A stretch of DNA of 64,000 bases from Luteimonas gilva (GCF_005239095.1 NZ_SZUA01000002.1:248001-312000), one strand, 5' to 3'; numbered from the stretch's first letter, positions 25,535 through 35,277 are shown. Translations and numbers: made by a program. The notes: generated by a model not told the origin, from the sequence alone.

Positions 25535-26220
25535 GGAATGTCGGGCTGCCGGTTTTGTATCGCGACGACTGGCTCGCGGTAGTCGACAAACCTGCCGGCC
25601 TGATGGTCCACGACAGCGCCTTGGCCCGCGGCGAAACCGACTTCGCCGCCGACCGTCTGCGCGAGCAATTCGGCCGACCGATTTTCCTCGTGCATCGTCT
25701 GGACCGCGCCACCAGCGGTTGCCTGCTGCTGGCCTTCGACCGCGACACCGCCTCGGCATTGGGCAAGACGCTGATGTCGCGCGAAGTCGAAAAAGACTAT
25801 CTGGCGGTGTGCCGCGGTTGGCCGGAGGAAACGTTCGCCGTCGATCATCCGCTCGACGGCGGGCCCGGAAAACCAGCGAAAAAGCCCGCGATCACGCGTT
25901 TCGCGCGCCTGGGGACGGCGGAGATCGATGCGCCGTCCGCCGGCTTCGACACTTCACGCTACGCCTTGCTGCGTGCTACGCCCGAGACCGGCCGCTTCCG
26001 CCAGATCCGACGCCATCTCAAGCACGTTTCGCATCATTTGATCGGCGACACCAGCCACGGCGACGGCCGCCACAACCGCACCTTCCGCATGCTCGGCATC
26101 CACCGCATGCTGCTGCATGCCGAGCGGCTGGCGTTCGTTCACCCGGTCGACGGAAAGCGGATCGAGGCGATCGCGCCGGTGGACGCCGAATTCGGCCGTG
26201 CGCTGGCCCTGTTCCGCTAA
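25471..26220 (+). CDS. truC: tRNA pseudouridine(65) synthase TruC-like
   Basis: 249 residues by the first ATG. RluA-family enzyme; the catalytic Asp lies in HRLDRATSGCLLLA, and the family pattern LYRDDWLAVVDKPAGLMVH opens the domain. The next segments, PETGRFRQIRRHLKHVSHHLIGD and HRMLLHAERLAF, are typical of TruC, which modifies U65 of tRNA. Length after the first 26 residues matches TruC. Residues 1-20 (including QIPLDPPFSKGEEQ) are encoded by a dispersed repeat, so the true start may be a non-ATG codon, for instance TTG at about 25552. Possibly the repeat replaced the original start region. Confidence 0.85.
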   Translation: MISRDQEQIPLDPPFSKGEEQRNVGLPVLYRDDWLAVVDKPAGLMVHDSALARGETDFAADRLREQFGRPIFLVHRLDRATSGCLLLAFDRDTASALGKTLMSREVEKDYLAVCRGWPEETFAVDHPLDGGPGKPAKKPAITRFARLGTAEIDAPSAGFDTSRYALLRATPETGRFRQIRRHLKHVSHHLIGDTSHGDGRHNRTFRMLGIHRMLLHAERLAFVHPVDGKRIEAIAPVDAEFGRALALFR

Positions 26221-26225
26221 CCGGT

Positions 26226-26282
26226 TCTATAGAGCGGACTTGCTCTTGCTCTTCGTAGGAGCGGCTTTAGCCGCGAGCGCTA
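26226..26282. repeat. Degraded GTAG/GTGGGAGCGG repeat at the end of the DUF2059 gene
   Basis: Contains a broken TATAGAGCGGACTTGCTC half and a CGTAGGAGCGGCTTTAGCCGC half. It fills the gap between truC and the convergent DUF2059 gene and reaches the latter's stop codon. Confidence 0.6.
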
Positions 26283-26786
26283 GGGCTGGGCCGGCGCCTG
26301 CAATTCGGCTTCGATGTCGCGCTGCATCTCGTCCAGCATCGGCACCAGCAGCTTCTGCACGCCGGCCATCGTGTTCTGCATCAGCTGCGGCATCTTTTCG
26401 AGCAGCTTTTGCCCGGCCGGGCTGCCGTAGAAGCCGATCATCGCGTCCATGTCTTCGGCGGTGAACGTCTGCCGGTAGATGTCGCGGTAGATCGGTTCGA
26501 GTTTTTCCCAAGCCATCGCGCGCTGGATGCCGGCCATCGACTTTTCGAGTATCCGGTCCAGCTTGGCGCGCTGTTCGGGCGTGAACTGCTTGTCGGCGGT
26601 CATCTGCGCCGCCATCTGCTGCTGCGAGGCGGCCACCTGCGGCATCACCGCATCCAGAGTTTGGCGCGCGCGCATCACTTCCAGCAGTTTGTCGACCTGG
26701 GCGTCGCTGGCCGGCGTCTGCGCCACCGCCGAGAAAGCCGTCAGGCACAGCAGCCAGCCCGACAGCGCGATCGCGATCTTCTTCAT
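26280..26786 (-). CDS. DUF2059 exported protein
   Basis: 168 residues with a signal peptide (MKKIAIALSGWLLCLTAFSAVAQ). The mature part is all helical and has the DUF2059 layout: VDKLLEVMRARQTLDAVMPQV, then FTPEQRAKLDRILEKSM, and YRDIYRQTFTAEDMDAMIGFYGSPAGQKLLEKMPQLM, where the FYGSPxGxKLLxKxP box is the family mark. It is periplasmic, function unknown. The stop codon lies in the right edge of a degraded dispersed repeat. Confidence 0.88.
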   Translation of the reverse strand: MKKIAIALSGWLLCLTAFSAVAQTPASDAQVDKLLEVMRARQTLDAVMPQVAASQQQMAAQMTADKQFTPEQRAKLDRILEKSMAGIQRAMAWEKLEPIYRDIYRQTFTAEDMDAMIGFYGSPAGQKLLEKMPQLMQNTMAGVQKLLVPMLDEMQRDIEAELQAPAQP

Positions 26787-26867
26787 GGTTCCCCCTCCCT
26801 CGAATGCGGCCATCCTCGGCCAGCGGCGATCCGGCGTCAAACGCGCGCCAGACACTACAATCGCGCC

Positions 26868-27281
26868 ATGAACGCGCCGGCCATCGTCATTCCCGAACAG
26901 GAACTCAGCGAACGTTTCGTGCGCTCGGCGGGGCCGGGCGGACAGAACGTCAACAAGGTGGCGACCGCGGTGGAATTGCGCTTCGACGTGGCCAATTCGC
27001 CCTCGCTGCCCGAGGCCGTGCGCGCGCGCCTGCTGGCCAAGCGCGACCGGCGCGTGACCGCCGAAGGCGTGCTGGTCATCAACGCGCAACGTTTCCGCAC
27101 GCAGGATCGCAACCGGCAGGACGCGCGCGAGCGGCTGGCCGCTTTCGTCGAATCGGGCCGGGCAGCGCCCAAGCCGAGGATCGCGACCCAGCCGAGCCGG
27201 GCGGCCAAAGCCCGGCGGCTGGACGCCAAGCGCGAGCGCGGTACGATCAAGCGCCAGCGTACCCAGCGCGATTGGGATTGA
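26868..27281 (+). CDS. arfB: Alternative ribosome-rescue factor ArfB
   Basis: 137 residues, the usual ArfB/YaeJ length. It hydrolyses peptidyl-tRNA on stalled ribosomes. The catalytic GGQ is in RSAGPGGQNVNKVATAVELRF. The C-terminus is basic and helical (RRLDAKRERGTIKRQRTQ), as needed to enter the empty mRNA channel. The ATG at 26868 gives MNAPAIVIPEQELSERFVRS, the normal start. It is divergent from the DUF2059 gene and 12 bases upstream of the acyltransferase gene. Confidence 0.95.
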   Translation: MNAPAIVIPEQELSERFVRSAGPGGQNVNKVATAVELRFDVANSPSLPEAVRARLLAKRDRRVTAEGVLVINAQRFRTQDRNRQDARERLAAFVESGRAAPKPRIATQPSRAAKARRLDAKRERGTIKRQRTQRDWD

Positions 27282-27293
27282 CCGAGGGGACGG

Positions 27294-27911
27294 ATGACCG
27301 GAAACGACGACGTGGTCCTGCCGCTGCCGCCGAACGCGCCGCGCGTCAAACCCAATGGCTTCACCCGTTGGCTCGGCCGCAGCATCCTTCGCCTGGGCGG
27401 TTGGCGCATGGCCGGCGCGTTTCCCGACATCCCGAAGCTGGTGCTGATCGGCGCGCCGCATTCGTCGAACTGGGACGGCGTCTGGGGTTTCGCCGCCAAG
27501 CTCGCGTTGGGCTTGGACATCCGCATCCTCGGCAAACATCAATTGTTCTGGTGGCCGCTGGGTCCGCTCCTGCGCCGGCTGGGCGTGATCGAAGTCGACC
27601 GCAACGCCGCGCACGGCGTGGTCGAACAGGCCGCGGCCCTGATCCACAGCCGCGAGAAGTTCTGGTACGGCTTGGCGCCGGAAGGCACGCGCAAATACGT
27701 CGAACGCTGGAAGACCGGCTTCTGGAAGATCGCCAAGGCCGCGAACGTCCCGGTGCTGCCGGCGTATTTCGATTATCCGCAGAAGATCATCGGCATCGGC
27801 CCGACGTTCGAACTGGGCGAGGACATGGTCGCCGACATCCACCGCATCCAGCGGTGGTATGCGCCGTGGCGGGGGAAGAATCGCGATGTGGTGCAGCCGC
27901 CAGCGACGTGA
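27294..27911 (+). CDS. Lysophospholipid acyltransferase family protein
   Basis: 205 residues. The acyltransferase motif is HSSNWD (HX4D) in IGAPHSSNWDGVWG, and the second motif is LAPEGTRKYV (EGTR). There is no clear membrane helix at the N-terminus. Such short PlsC-like proteins acylate glycerolipids or related acceptors; the acceptor is not known. It starts 12 bases after arfB and ends shortly before a dispersed repeat. Confidence 0.87.
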   Translation: MTGNDDVVLPLPPNAPRVKPNGFTRWLGRSILRLGGWRMAGAFPDIPKLVLIGAPHSSNWDGVWGFAAKLALGLDIRILGKHQLFWWPLGPLLRRLGVIEVDRNAAHGVVEQAAALIHSREKFWYGLAPEGTRKYVERWKTGFWKIAKAANVPVLPAYFDYPQKIIGIGPTFELGEDMVADIHRIQRWYAPWRGKNRDVVQPPAT

Positions 27912-27914
27912 TGG

Positions 27915-28032
27915 GCTGTTCTCCCTTTTTTGAAAAAGAGGGCCGGGGAGGATTTGCTCTTGCATCGAGGTCGATGAAGCAAGATCAAAAGCAAATCCCC
28001 CTTGATCCCCCTTTTTTAAAGAGGGAAACAGC
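27915..28032. repeat. GCTGTT...AACAGC inverted repeat (MITE-like)
   Basis: Left end GCTGTTCTCCCTTTTTTGAA and right end TTAAAGAGGGAAACAGC, inner GGATTTGCTCTTG / GCAAATCCCCC. Lies between the acyltransferase stop (27911) and the convergent SDR stop (28041), so it may also end both transcripts. Confidence 0.88.
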
Positions 28033-28040
28033 AACGACAT

Positions 28041-28880
28041 TCAGGCGTCGATGCGGGTATCCAACGCCACGCCTTCCCAAGCGCGCAGATCGGACAGCAA
28101 CTGTTCGGCGTGGCCGCGCACCGCGTCCACCGCGTCGGCGCCGAGTTGCAGGCGCAGCGGCGTCTTGTCCGCCTGCAGCGCGGCGGCGACGGCGACGGCG
28201 GCTTTCGCCGGATCGCCCGCCTGCGTCTCGTGCATGCCGCGCGAGAACTCGCGCACCACGCCCGAGGTTTCGCGGTATTCGTCCATTTCCGGCATGTGCC
28301 GCAACGCGTTGCCGGCGAAGTCGGTGCGGAACGCGCCCGGCTCGACGATCATCACCTTGATCGCGAACGGCGCGACTTCCAGCGCCAAGGCTTCGGACAT
28401 GCCTTCCAGCGCGAACTTGGTCGCCGAATAGGCGCCGTAGCCGGCGTACGACAACTGGCCGCCCATGCTCGATACGTTGACGATCGCGCCGCGCTTCTGC
28501 GCGCGCATCCGCGGCAGCGCCGCGCGCGTCATCGCCAGCGCGCCGAAGAAATTGGTTTCCATCACCGCGCGCCATTCGTTTTCCGGCGTCTCCTCGACCG
28601 CGCCGACCAAGCCGTAGCCGGCGTTGTTGATCAGCACGTCGAGAGAGCCGAAGCGTTCGACCGCCGCGTCGACGGCGCGCTGCGCATCGCCGGCGCGGTC
28701 GACGTCGACCGACAAGGCCAGCACGCGATCGGGCGCCAGCGCGGCCAGGCCGGCGAGGCGGGCGGCGTCGCGAGCGGTGGCGACGACGTTGTGGCCCTGG
28801 GCGAGGGCATGTTCGGCGAAGGCGCGGCCGAAGCCGGAGGAAGCACCGGTGATGAGCCAGGTTTGGGCTTGAGCGTTCAT
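28041..28880 (-). CDS. Short-chain dehydrogenase/reductase with 3-oxoacyl-reductase-like N-terminus
   Basis: 279 residues. TGASSGFGRAFAEHAL (cofactor motif), DVLINNAGYG, NVSSMGGQLSYAGYGAYSATKFALEG (catalytic Ser, Tyr and Lys) and VEPGAFRTDF are all classical SDR landmarks. The length is slightly longer than the core family because of a C-terminal extension. It is divergent from a LysR regulator that starts 115 bases away, and such pairs usually mean that the regulator controls the SDR. Substrate unknown. Confidence 0.88.
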   Translation of the reverse strand: MNAQAQTWLITGASSGFGRAFAEHALAQGHNVVATARDAARLAGLAALAPDRVLALSVDVDRAGDAQRAVDAAVERFGSLDVLINNAGYGLVGAVEETPENEWRAVMETNFFGALAMTRAALPRMRAQKRGAIVNVSSMGGQLSYAGYGAYSATKFALEGMSEALALEVAPFAIKVMIVEPGAFRTDFAGNALRHMPEMDEYRETSGVVREFSRGMHETQAGDPAKAAVAVAAALQADKTPLRLQLGADAVDAVRGHAEQLLSDLRAWEGVALDTRIDA

Positions 28881-28994
28881 GGGTTGTCTCCTTGGGCCGG
28901 TGCGGGCTGCGCCGGGCATGGAGACAGGATCGGCGCCGACCGATCGTTTGATAAGACGGTATAGTTCGCAAGGGTTATGCGATTCGGTGCATGA

Positions 28995-29891
28995 ATGCTT
29001 CGAGACCTGCTGCCGCACCTGCCCGTCGTCTTGGCCGTCGCCCGGCGCAACGGCTTCGCCGCGGCCGCGGCCGAATTGGGCATGAGCCCGTCCGCGGTCA
29101 GCCATGCGGTCCGCGCCGTCGAGCTGCGGCTGGGGACGCCACTGTTCGCCCGCACCACCCGCAGCGTCGCGCTCACCGAGGCCGGGACGGCCTTGCTGGG
29201 CGCGATCGCCCCGGCGATGCGCGACATCGAAGACGCGCTGGAGCGCCAAGGCTCGGCCGCGGGCCGCATCGGCGGCGTGCTGCGCATCAACGCGCCGCGC
29301 ATCGCGCTGCCGCTGGCGATCACGCCGATCTTGGCGGCGCTGGCGCGGCGCCATCCCGAACTGGTCGTGGAAGTGATCGCCGACGACGCGCTCACCGACA
29401 TCGTCGCCGCGGGTTTCGACGCCGGCGTGCGGCTGGGCGAAATGATCGCGCAGGACATGGTCGCGGTGCGCCTGACGCCGCCGTTCCGCACCGCGCTGGT
29501 GGCGTCGCCGGAATATCTGGCCGCGCGCGGCGAACCGAAGACCATCGCCGAACTCTCCCAGCACAACTGCATCGGCTACCGCCTGCTCGCCAGCGGCGCC
29601 GCTTACGCCTGGGAACTGCGGGAAGGCGGCAAGGACGTGGCGGTCGACGTCGCCGGCAGCGCGCGCGTCACCGACGCGCTGCATGCGCGCGAGCTGGCCT
29701 TGGCCGGCATCGGCATCGCCTATCTGTTCGTCCCGCTGGCGGCGGCGGAATTGGATGCCGGGCGCTTGCGCGAAGTGCTGCCGGCGCATGCGATCGAAGA
29801 GCCCGGTTTGTTCCTGTATTTCCCGCGCCGCGCGGCGGAAGCGCCGAAGTTGCGCGCTTTCATCGAGGCCGTCCGCGACATCCTGCCGTAA
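28995..29891 (+). CDS. LysR-family regulator, divergent from the SDR gene
   Basis: 298 residues. Winged helix at 6-64 (VARRNGFAAAAAELGMSPSAVSHAVRAVELRLGTPLFARTTRSVALTEAG). The effector domain follows (LRINAPRIALPLAITPILAALARRHPELVVEV...). The closest feel is the group of LysR proteins linked to SDR or oxidoreductase genes. The gene is divergent from the SDR at 28041-28880, so it probably regulates that gene. I saw no clear palindrome in the 114-base gap. Confidence 0.9.
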   Translation: MLRDLLPHLPVVLAVARRNGFAAAAAELGMSPSAVSHAVRAVELRLGTPLFARTTRSVALTEAGTALLGAIAPAMRDIEDALERQGSAAGRIGGVLRINAPRIALPLAITPILAALARRHPELVVEVIADDALTDIVAAGFDAGVRLGEMIAQDMVAVRLTPPFRTALVASPEYLAARGEPKTIAELSQHNCIGYRLLASGAAYAWELREGGKDVAVDVAGSARVTDALHARELALAGIGIAYLFVPLAAAELDAGRLREVLPAHAIEEPGLFLYFPRRAAEAPKLRAFIEAVRDILP

Positions 29892-29914
29892 GGTGGGCCA
29901 AGGCCCACCCTACG

Positions 29915-30883
29915 TCATCGTTCCGAATGCCCGGTCTCGTCGTAGCCACCGCGCACGAACAGATCCGGCTTGATCAAATCGACGAAGGCCCGCGCCTGCG
30001 GCGAGAGGAATTTGCCCTTGCGCATCACCACGCCGTAGCTGCGCGACGGGAAATATTTCGCCAGGGAACGCGCGGCCAGGCGTTCGCGGTCGGCGTCGGT
30101 CAGGCAGATCGAGGTGACGATGCTCACGCCCAGGCCCATCGCCACGTATTGCTTGATCACTTCCCAGCCGCCGACTTCCAGCGCCACGGTGTAGGGCACG
30201 CGGTTCTGCTGGAACACCAAGTCGACCAGCCGATAAGTGGTGAGGCGTTTCGGCGGCAGGATCAGGCCATAGGGCGACAGGTCTTCGAGCTTCAGATCGC
30301 GCTTGTCCGCGAGCGGGTGGCCACGCGGCGCGATCAGCATCGGCTCGAAGCGATACACCGGCGCATAGCTCAGATCGCCCGGCACATCCAGCATCGAGCC
30401 GACCGCCAGATCGACCGCGTCCGAGCGCAGCAGATCCAGTCCGCTGGCGCCGGTGACGTTGTGCAGGCTCAGCCGCACATCGGCGTGGTGCTCGCGGAAG
30501 GCGGCCACGATCTTGGGCAACAGGTAGAGGATGGTGGAGCTGCCGGCCGCCACGTGCAGCTCGCCGGCGTCCAGGCCGCCGATCTGGTCGCGGAAGGCGG
30601 CGTCTAGGCCGTCCAGGCCTTCCACCAGCGGGCGGGCCAGTTCGTACAGGATCTGGCCTTCGCGGGTCGGGGTCATCCGGCGTCCGGACCGCTCCAGCAG
30701 CCGCACCCCCATGTCGCGCTCCAGCGCCTGCAACTGCAGCGAAATCGCCGGCTGGCTGACATAAAGCGCCTCGGCGGCCCGGGAGACCGAGCCCAGCCGG
30801 GCGGTCTGGCAAAACGCCCGCAAAGGCTTCAACCGATCGGCCTTGTAAGCGAAACGCGGGCTGTCTGAGCCGCCGGAAATCAT
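29915..30883 (-). CDS. LysR-family regulator, divergent from aceBA
   Basis: 322 residues. The DNA-binding helix-turn-helix is ARLGSVSRAAEALYVSQPAISLQLQALERDMG (about 28-60), followed by a two-lobe effector domain (ELHVAAGSSTILYLLPKIVAAF). The C-terminus carries FVDLIKPDLFV. The gene lies 109 bases from aceB in the opposite direction, and two inverted repeats with GTATT/AATAC half-sites are in between. It is therefore a strong candidate regulator of the glyoxylate shunt. Ligand not predictable. Confidence 0.9.
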   Translation of the reverse strand: MISGGSDSPRFAYKADRLKPLRAFCQTARLGSVSRAAEALYVSQPAISLQLQALERDMGVRLLERSGRRMTPTREGQILYELARPLVEGLDGLDAAFRDQIGGLDAGELHVAAGSSTILYLLPKIVAAFREHHADVRLSLHNVTGASGLDLLRSDAVDLAVGSMLDVPGDLSYAPVYRFEPMLIAPRGHPLADKRDLKLEDLSPYGLILPPKRLTTYRLVDLVFQQNRVPYTVALEVGGWEVIKQYVAMGLGVSIVTSICLTDADRERLAARSLAKYFPSRSYGVVMRKGKFLSPQARAFVDLIKPDLFVRGGYDETGHSER

Positions 30884-30897
30884 TGATTCGAAAGGTT

Positions 30898-30916
30898 GTA
30901 TTAGCGGAAATAATAC
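30898..30916. promoter_or_regulatory. Inverted repeat GTATTA-N7-TAATAC, putative LysR site
   Basis: Perfect 6-base arms with a 7-base spacer, starting 15 bases from the LysR start codon. The GTATT and AATAC halves recur in the second repeat at 30931-30950. Confidence 0.55.
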
Positions 30917-30930
30917 TTAGCATTGAGAAA

Positions 30931-30950
30931 ACTGTATTGTCAAATACAGT
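30931..30950. promoter_or_regulatory. Inverted repeat ACTGTATT-N4-AATACAGT upstream of aceB
   Basis: Perfect 8-base arms with a 4-base spacer (GTCA). Ends 43 bases before the aceB start, a position that can overlap the aceB promoter. Shares its core with 30898-30916. Confidence 0.65.
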
Positions 30951-30992
30951 ACTGGGGCGCACGGTGAGGTCGGACCCTCACCGGAGCCGCGC

Positions 30993-32594
30993 ATGTCGGC
31001 AGTGCTGAAACCCGCAACCCGTCCCGCCGTCGAAATCGCGGCTCAAGCCGCTGGCCAGGCCGAGCTGCTGACCCCGGCCGCCTTGGATTTCCTGGCCGAT
31101 CTGCACCGGCGTTTCGAGCCCCGCCGCCAAGCCCGGCTCGCCGCGCGGCGCAAGCGCCAGGCCGAATTCGACGCCGGCGCCTTGCCGGATTTCCGCACCG
31201 ACACCCGCGCGATCCGCGAAGGCGACTGGCGCGTGGCGCCGATCCCGGCGGCGCTGCTGGACCGCCGGGTCGAGATCACCGGTCCGGTCGATCCGAAGAT
31301 GGTGATCAACGCGCTGAACTCCGGCGCCAATTGCTACATGGCCGATTTCGAGGATTCGACCGCGCCGACCTGGGACAACCTGATCGCCGGCCAGCGCTCG
31401 CTGCGCTCGGCGGTGGTCGGCACGCTCGAGTTCGTCAACGAGAACGGCAAGCGCTATGCGTTGAAGCCGTTCGAAGAGCGGGCGGTGCTGATCGTGCGCC
31501 CGCGCGGCTGGCATCTGGACGAGAAGCATGTGCTGATCGACGGCGAGCGCATGAGCGCCAGCCTGTTCGATCTGGGCCTGTTCGCCTTCCACAACGCGAA
31601 GACGCTCGCGGTCAGGGATCGCGGCCCGTACTTCTACATTCCCAAGTTGCAGTCGATGGAAGAAGCGGCGCTATGGCAGGACGCGCTGTCGCATGTCGAA
31701 TCCGCGCTCGGCCTGCCGCGCGGCCAGCTGAAGGTCACCGTGCTGATCGAAACGCTGCCGGCCGCGTTCGAGATGGACGAGATCCTGCACGCGCTGCGCA
31801 AACGCATCGTCGGCCTGAATTGCGGGCGCTGGGACTACATCTTTTCATACATCAAAACCCTACGCGCGCACCGCGACCGCGTGCTGCCCGAGCGCGGCCA
31901 GGTGACGATGACGCAGCCGTTTCTGAAGGCGTACTCGGAGCTGCTGATCAAGACTTGCCACCGCCGCGGCGCGCATGCGATGGGCGGGATGGCGGCGCAA
32001 ATCCCGATCGCCAACGACGTCGAGGCCAACGCCGCGGCGATGTCGCGCGTGCATGCCGACAAGCAGCGCGAAGTCGGTGCCGGCCACGACGGCACCTGGG
32101 TGGCGCATCCGGCGCTGATTCCGATCGCGCGCGCGATCTTCGACGCCGGCATGCCGTGCAAGCACCAGCAGAGCGTGGCGCGCGACGACGTGAACGTCGC
32201 CGCCGCGGATTTGCTCGCGCCGCCATTGGGCACGATCACCCGCGCCGGCTTCGACGGCAACGTCGAGGTGTGCGTGCGCTATCTCGCCGCGTGGCTGGCG
32301 GGCAGCGGCTGCGTGCCGATCCACTGGTTGATGGAGGACGCCGCCACCGCCGAGATCGCCCGCGCGCAGCTGTGGCAATGGCTGCACCACGGCAACGTGC
32401 ATCTGGACGACGGCACGCGGGTCGACTTCGCGCTGTTCGAGCGCGCCCTGCTGAATCTGCCTTCGAAACTGGCCGACGAGAAGGTGGTCGGCGCGGAGAA
32501 GGTGCAGGAGGCGATCGGCCTGCTCGACGAACTCACCCACCGCGACGAGCTCGAGGATTTCCTCACTGTGCCGGCCTACGAACGTTTGCCATAA
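30993..32594 (+). CDS. aceB: Malate synthase A
   Basis: 533 residues, the length of the A-type enzyme. It joins glyoxylate and acetyl-CoA to malate. The N-terminal clasp is present (LTPAALDFLADLHRRFEPRRQ). Core marks are NCYMADFEDSTAPTWDNL, VTVLIETLPAAFEMDEIL, and LNCGRWDYIFSYIKTLR with the general region of the catalytic Arg, followed by AHAMGGMAAQIPI. A GTAG repeat and aceA follow. The glyoxylate shunt lets the cell grow on acetate and fatty acids, so regulation by the divergent LysR protein is likely. Confidence 0.97.
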   Translation: MSAVLKPATRPAVEIAAQAAGQAELLTPAALDFLADLHRRFEPRRQARLAARRKRQAEFDAGALPDFRTDTRAIREGDWRVAPIPAALLDRRVEITGPVDPKMVINALNSGANCYMADFEDSTAPTWDNLIAGQRSLRSAVVGTLEFVNENGKRYALKPFEERAVLIVRPRGWHLDEKHVLIDGERMSASLFDLGLFAFHNAKTLAVRDRGPYFYIPKLQSMEEAALWQDALSHVESALGLPRGQLKVTVLIETLPAAFEMDEILHALRKRIVGLNCGRWDYIFSYIKTLRAHRDRVLPERGQVTMTQPFLKAYSELLIKTCHRRGAHAMGGMAAQIPIANDVEANAAAMSRVHADKQREVGAGHDGTWVAHPALIPIARAIFDAGMPCKHQQSVARDDVNVAAADLLAPPLGTITRAGFDGNVEVCVRYLAAWLAGSGCVPIHWLMEDAATAEIARAQLWQWLHHGNVHLDDGTRVDFALFERALLNLPSKLADEKVVGAEKVQEAIGLLDELTHRDELEDFLTVPAYERLP

Positions 32595-32612
32595 CAGCCC
32601 GCCTTTGCTCGT

Positions 32613-32688
32613 GTAGAGCGGAGCTTGCTCCGCTGCTTTTCGGCCAGTCGCGATAGAAGCAAGAGCAGCGGAGCAAGCTCCGCTCTAC
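32613..32688. repeat. GTAG-bounded inverted repeat (GCGGAGCTTGCTCCGC stem), between aceB and aceA
   Basis: Arms GTAGAGCGGAGCTTGCTCCG and CGGAGCAAGCTCCGCTCTAC. The centre is CTGCTTTTCGGCCAGTCGCG. Could stabilise or partly terminate the aceB message upstream of aceA. Confidence 0.88.
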
Positions 32689-32737
32689 ACCAACCGAAGC
32701 AAAGATACGCCCCGACATCGAAGAAGGACCCAACGCC

Positions 32738-34030
<1,293 letters not shown>

Positions 34031-34032
34031 CC

Positions 34033-34115
34033 GTAGTCCGGGTAAGCGCAGCTCACCCAGGAACACGCCCGAGACATGGTTTCCCGGGTGCCGCCTGCGG
34101 CCTTACCCGGGCTAC
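34033..34115. repeat. GTAG repeat with CCGGGTAAG arms, flush with the aceA stop
   Basis: Arms GTAGTCCGGGTAAGCGCAGC and CGGCCTTACCCGGGCTAC (inexact). Begins 3 bases after the aceA stop codon. Family members at 39895, 46255 and 49308 share the outer GTAGCCCGGGTAA / TTACCCGGGCTAC ends. Confidence 0.85.
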
Positions 34116-34230
34116 GTGGCCGCGGCGCCTGTTCAGGCCTTCGTTTGGCCGGTCCCCGGAACTTTTCGCGTCCCATTCAGGTATCCGGATCGAGTGGTAT
34201 CCTGAAACCGACGAATCCGGGGGAGCTGGG

Positions 34231-35277
34231 ATGAATCGTCATTCCGTGGTGCCGCCTTCGGCCCGCGCAACGAACGCATTGGATGCAGCCCATCCTGGGG
34301 AGATGGGCACGGCCTCGCTCACGGCCGACGAGTACGCCCTGTTCGCGGAGTTCGCTACTCCGCGTCGGGTGACTGCGGGCGAGCGGTTGTTCCATCGCGG
34401 CGATCACGGCGCCACCATGTTCGTGGTCGCGCAAGGCACGGTCGATCTGGATTTCGGCGACGACCTTACCGCCAAGTCGCTCGGCCCCGGCGAATTCTTC
34501 GGCGAGCTGGCCCTGCTGATCGGCGACCACGCCCGCAGCGCCGGCGCGGTGATGGCCGAAGCCGGCGTGCTGCTGGTGCTGCAGCAAGCCGAGTTCGAGA
34601 GCCTGGTCGAGCGCAACCCGCGCATGCTGGCGCAATTCCTGCGCCGCACGATCATGCGCGTCGTGCTCAACGAACAAAGCCTGATCCGGCGCCTGCGCCT
34701 GCGCAACGAAGAACTGCAAAGCGCGCTCGACCATCTGCACGCCACCACCCACCAGCTCAACCAGACCGAAGAGCTGATCCGCACCGACGACCTCACCGGC
34801 CTGTACAACCGCCGCGGCCTGACTTTGCATCTGCAGGAAAGCCGCGCCATCGGCATGCCGGCGAGCCTCGGACTGCTGCTGGTGGACTGCGACCGCTTCA
34901 AGCAGGTCAACGACGAGCACGGCCACTTGGCCGGCGACCGCGTCCTGCAAAGCGTGGCCAACATCCTGCGTTCGGTGGCCGGGCCGGACGACATCCCCTG
35001 CCGTTTGGGAGGCGACGAGTTCTGCCTGCTGATCACCGCCGATCAGCCCGAGAAGGTGATGCGCTACGCCGACTTCATCGTCAGCACCACCCAAGGCCTG
35101 CTGCAGGTGCCGCAGTCGCCGCCGCACGTTTGCCCGGTCAGCGTGGGCGCCTGCCTGATCGATCCGGCCAGCGATTGGAACGCCTGGTACGCCCAAGCCG
35201 ATGCGGCCCTTTACCGCGCCAAGAGACTGGGCGGGAACCGCGTCGAATGGCAGGATGGCGATCCGGCCCACGGCTGA
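34231..35277 (+). CDS. Cyclic-nucleotide-binding diguanylate cyclase (cNMP-GGDEF)
   Basis: 348 residues. Residues about 35-125 form a cNMP-binding fold (TPRRVTAGERLFHRGDHGATMFVVAQGTVDLDF, then GPGEFFGELALLIGDHARSAGAVMAE, the phosphate-binding cassette). A short helix leads to a GGDEF domain from about 183: TDDLTGLYNRRGL, then LLLVDCDRFKQVNDEHGHLAGDRVL, and RLGGDEFCLL (about 258-267) with the intact signature. It should make c-di-GMP in response to a bound cyclic nucleotide. The next gene, 21 bases downstream, encodes a nucleotide cyclase. In Xanthomonas campestris a homologous pair (as I recall, XC_0249 and XC_0250) forms a cGMP signalling pathway. Confidence 0.93.
   Translation: MNRHSVVPPSARATNALDAAHPGEMGTASLTADEYALFAEFATPRRVTAGERLFHRGDHGATMFVVAQGTVDLDFGDDLTAKSLGPGEFFGELALLIGDHARSAGAVMAEAGVLLVLQQAEFESLVERNPRMLAQFLRRTIMRVVLNEQSLIRRLRLRNEELQSALDHLHATTHQLNQTEELIRTDDLTGLYNRRGLTLHLQESRAIGMPASLGLLLVDCDRFKQVNDEHGHLAGDRVLQSVANILRSVAGPDDIPCRLGGDEFCLLITADQPEKVMRYADFIVSTTQGLLQVPQSPPHVCPVSVGACLIDPASDWNAWYAQADAALYRAKRLGGNRVEWQDGDPAHG

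Noticed and set aside
28881..28994. A LysR binding site between the SDR and the LysR gene at 28995
   Set aside because: No inverted repeat with convincing arms was found in the gap.
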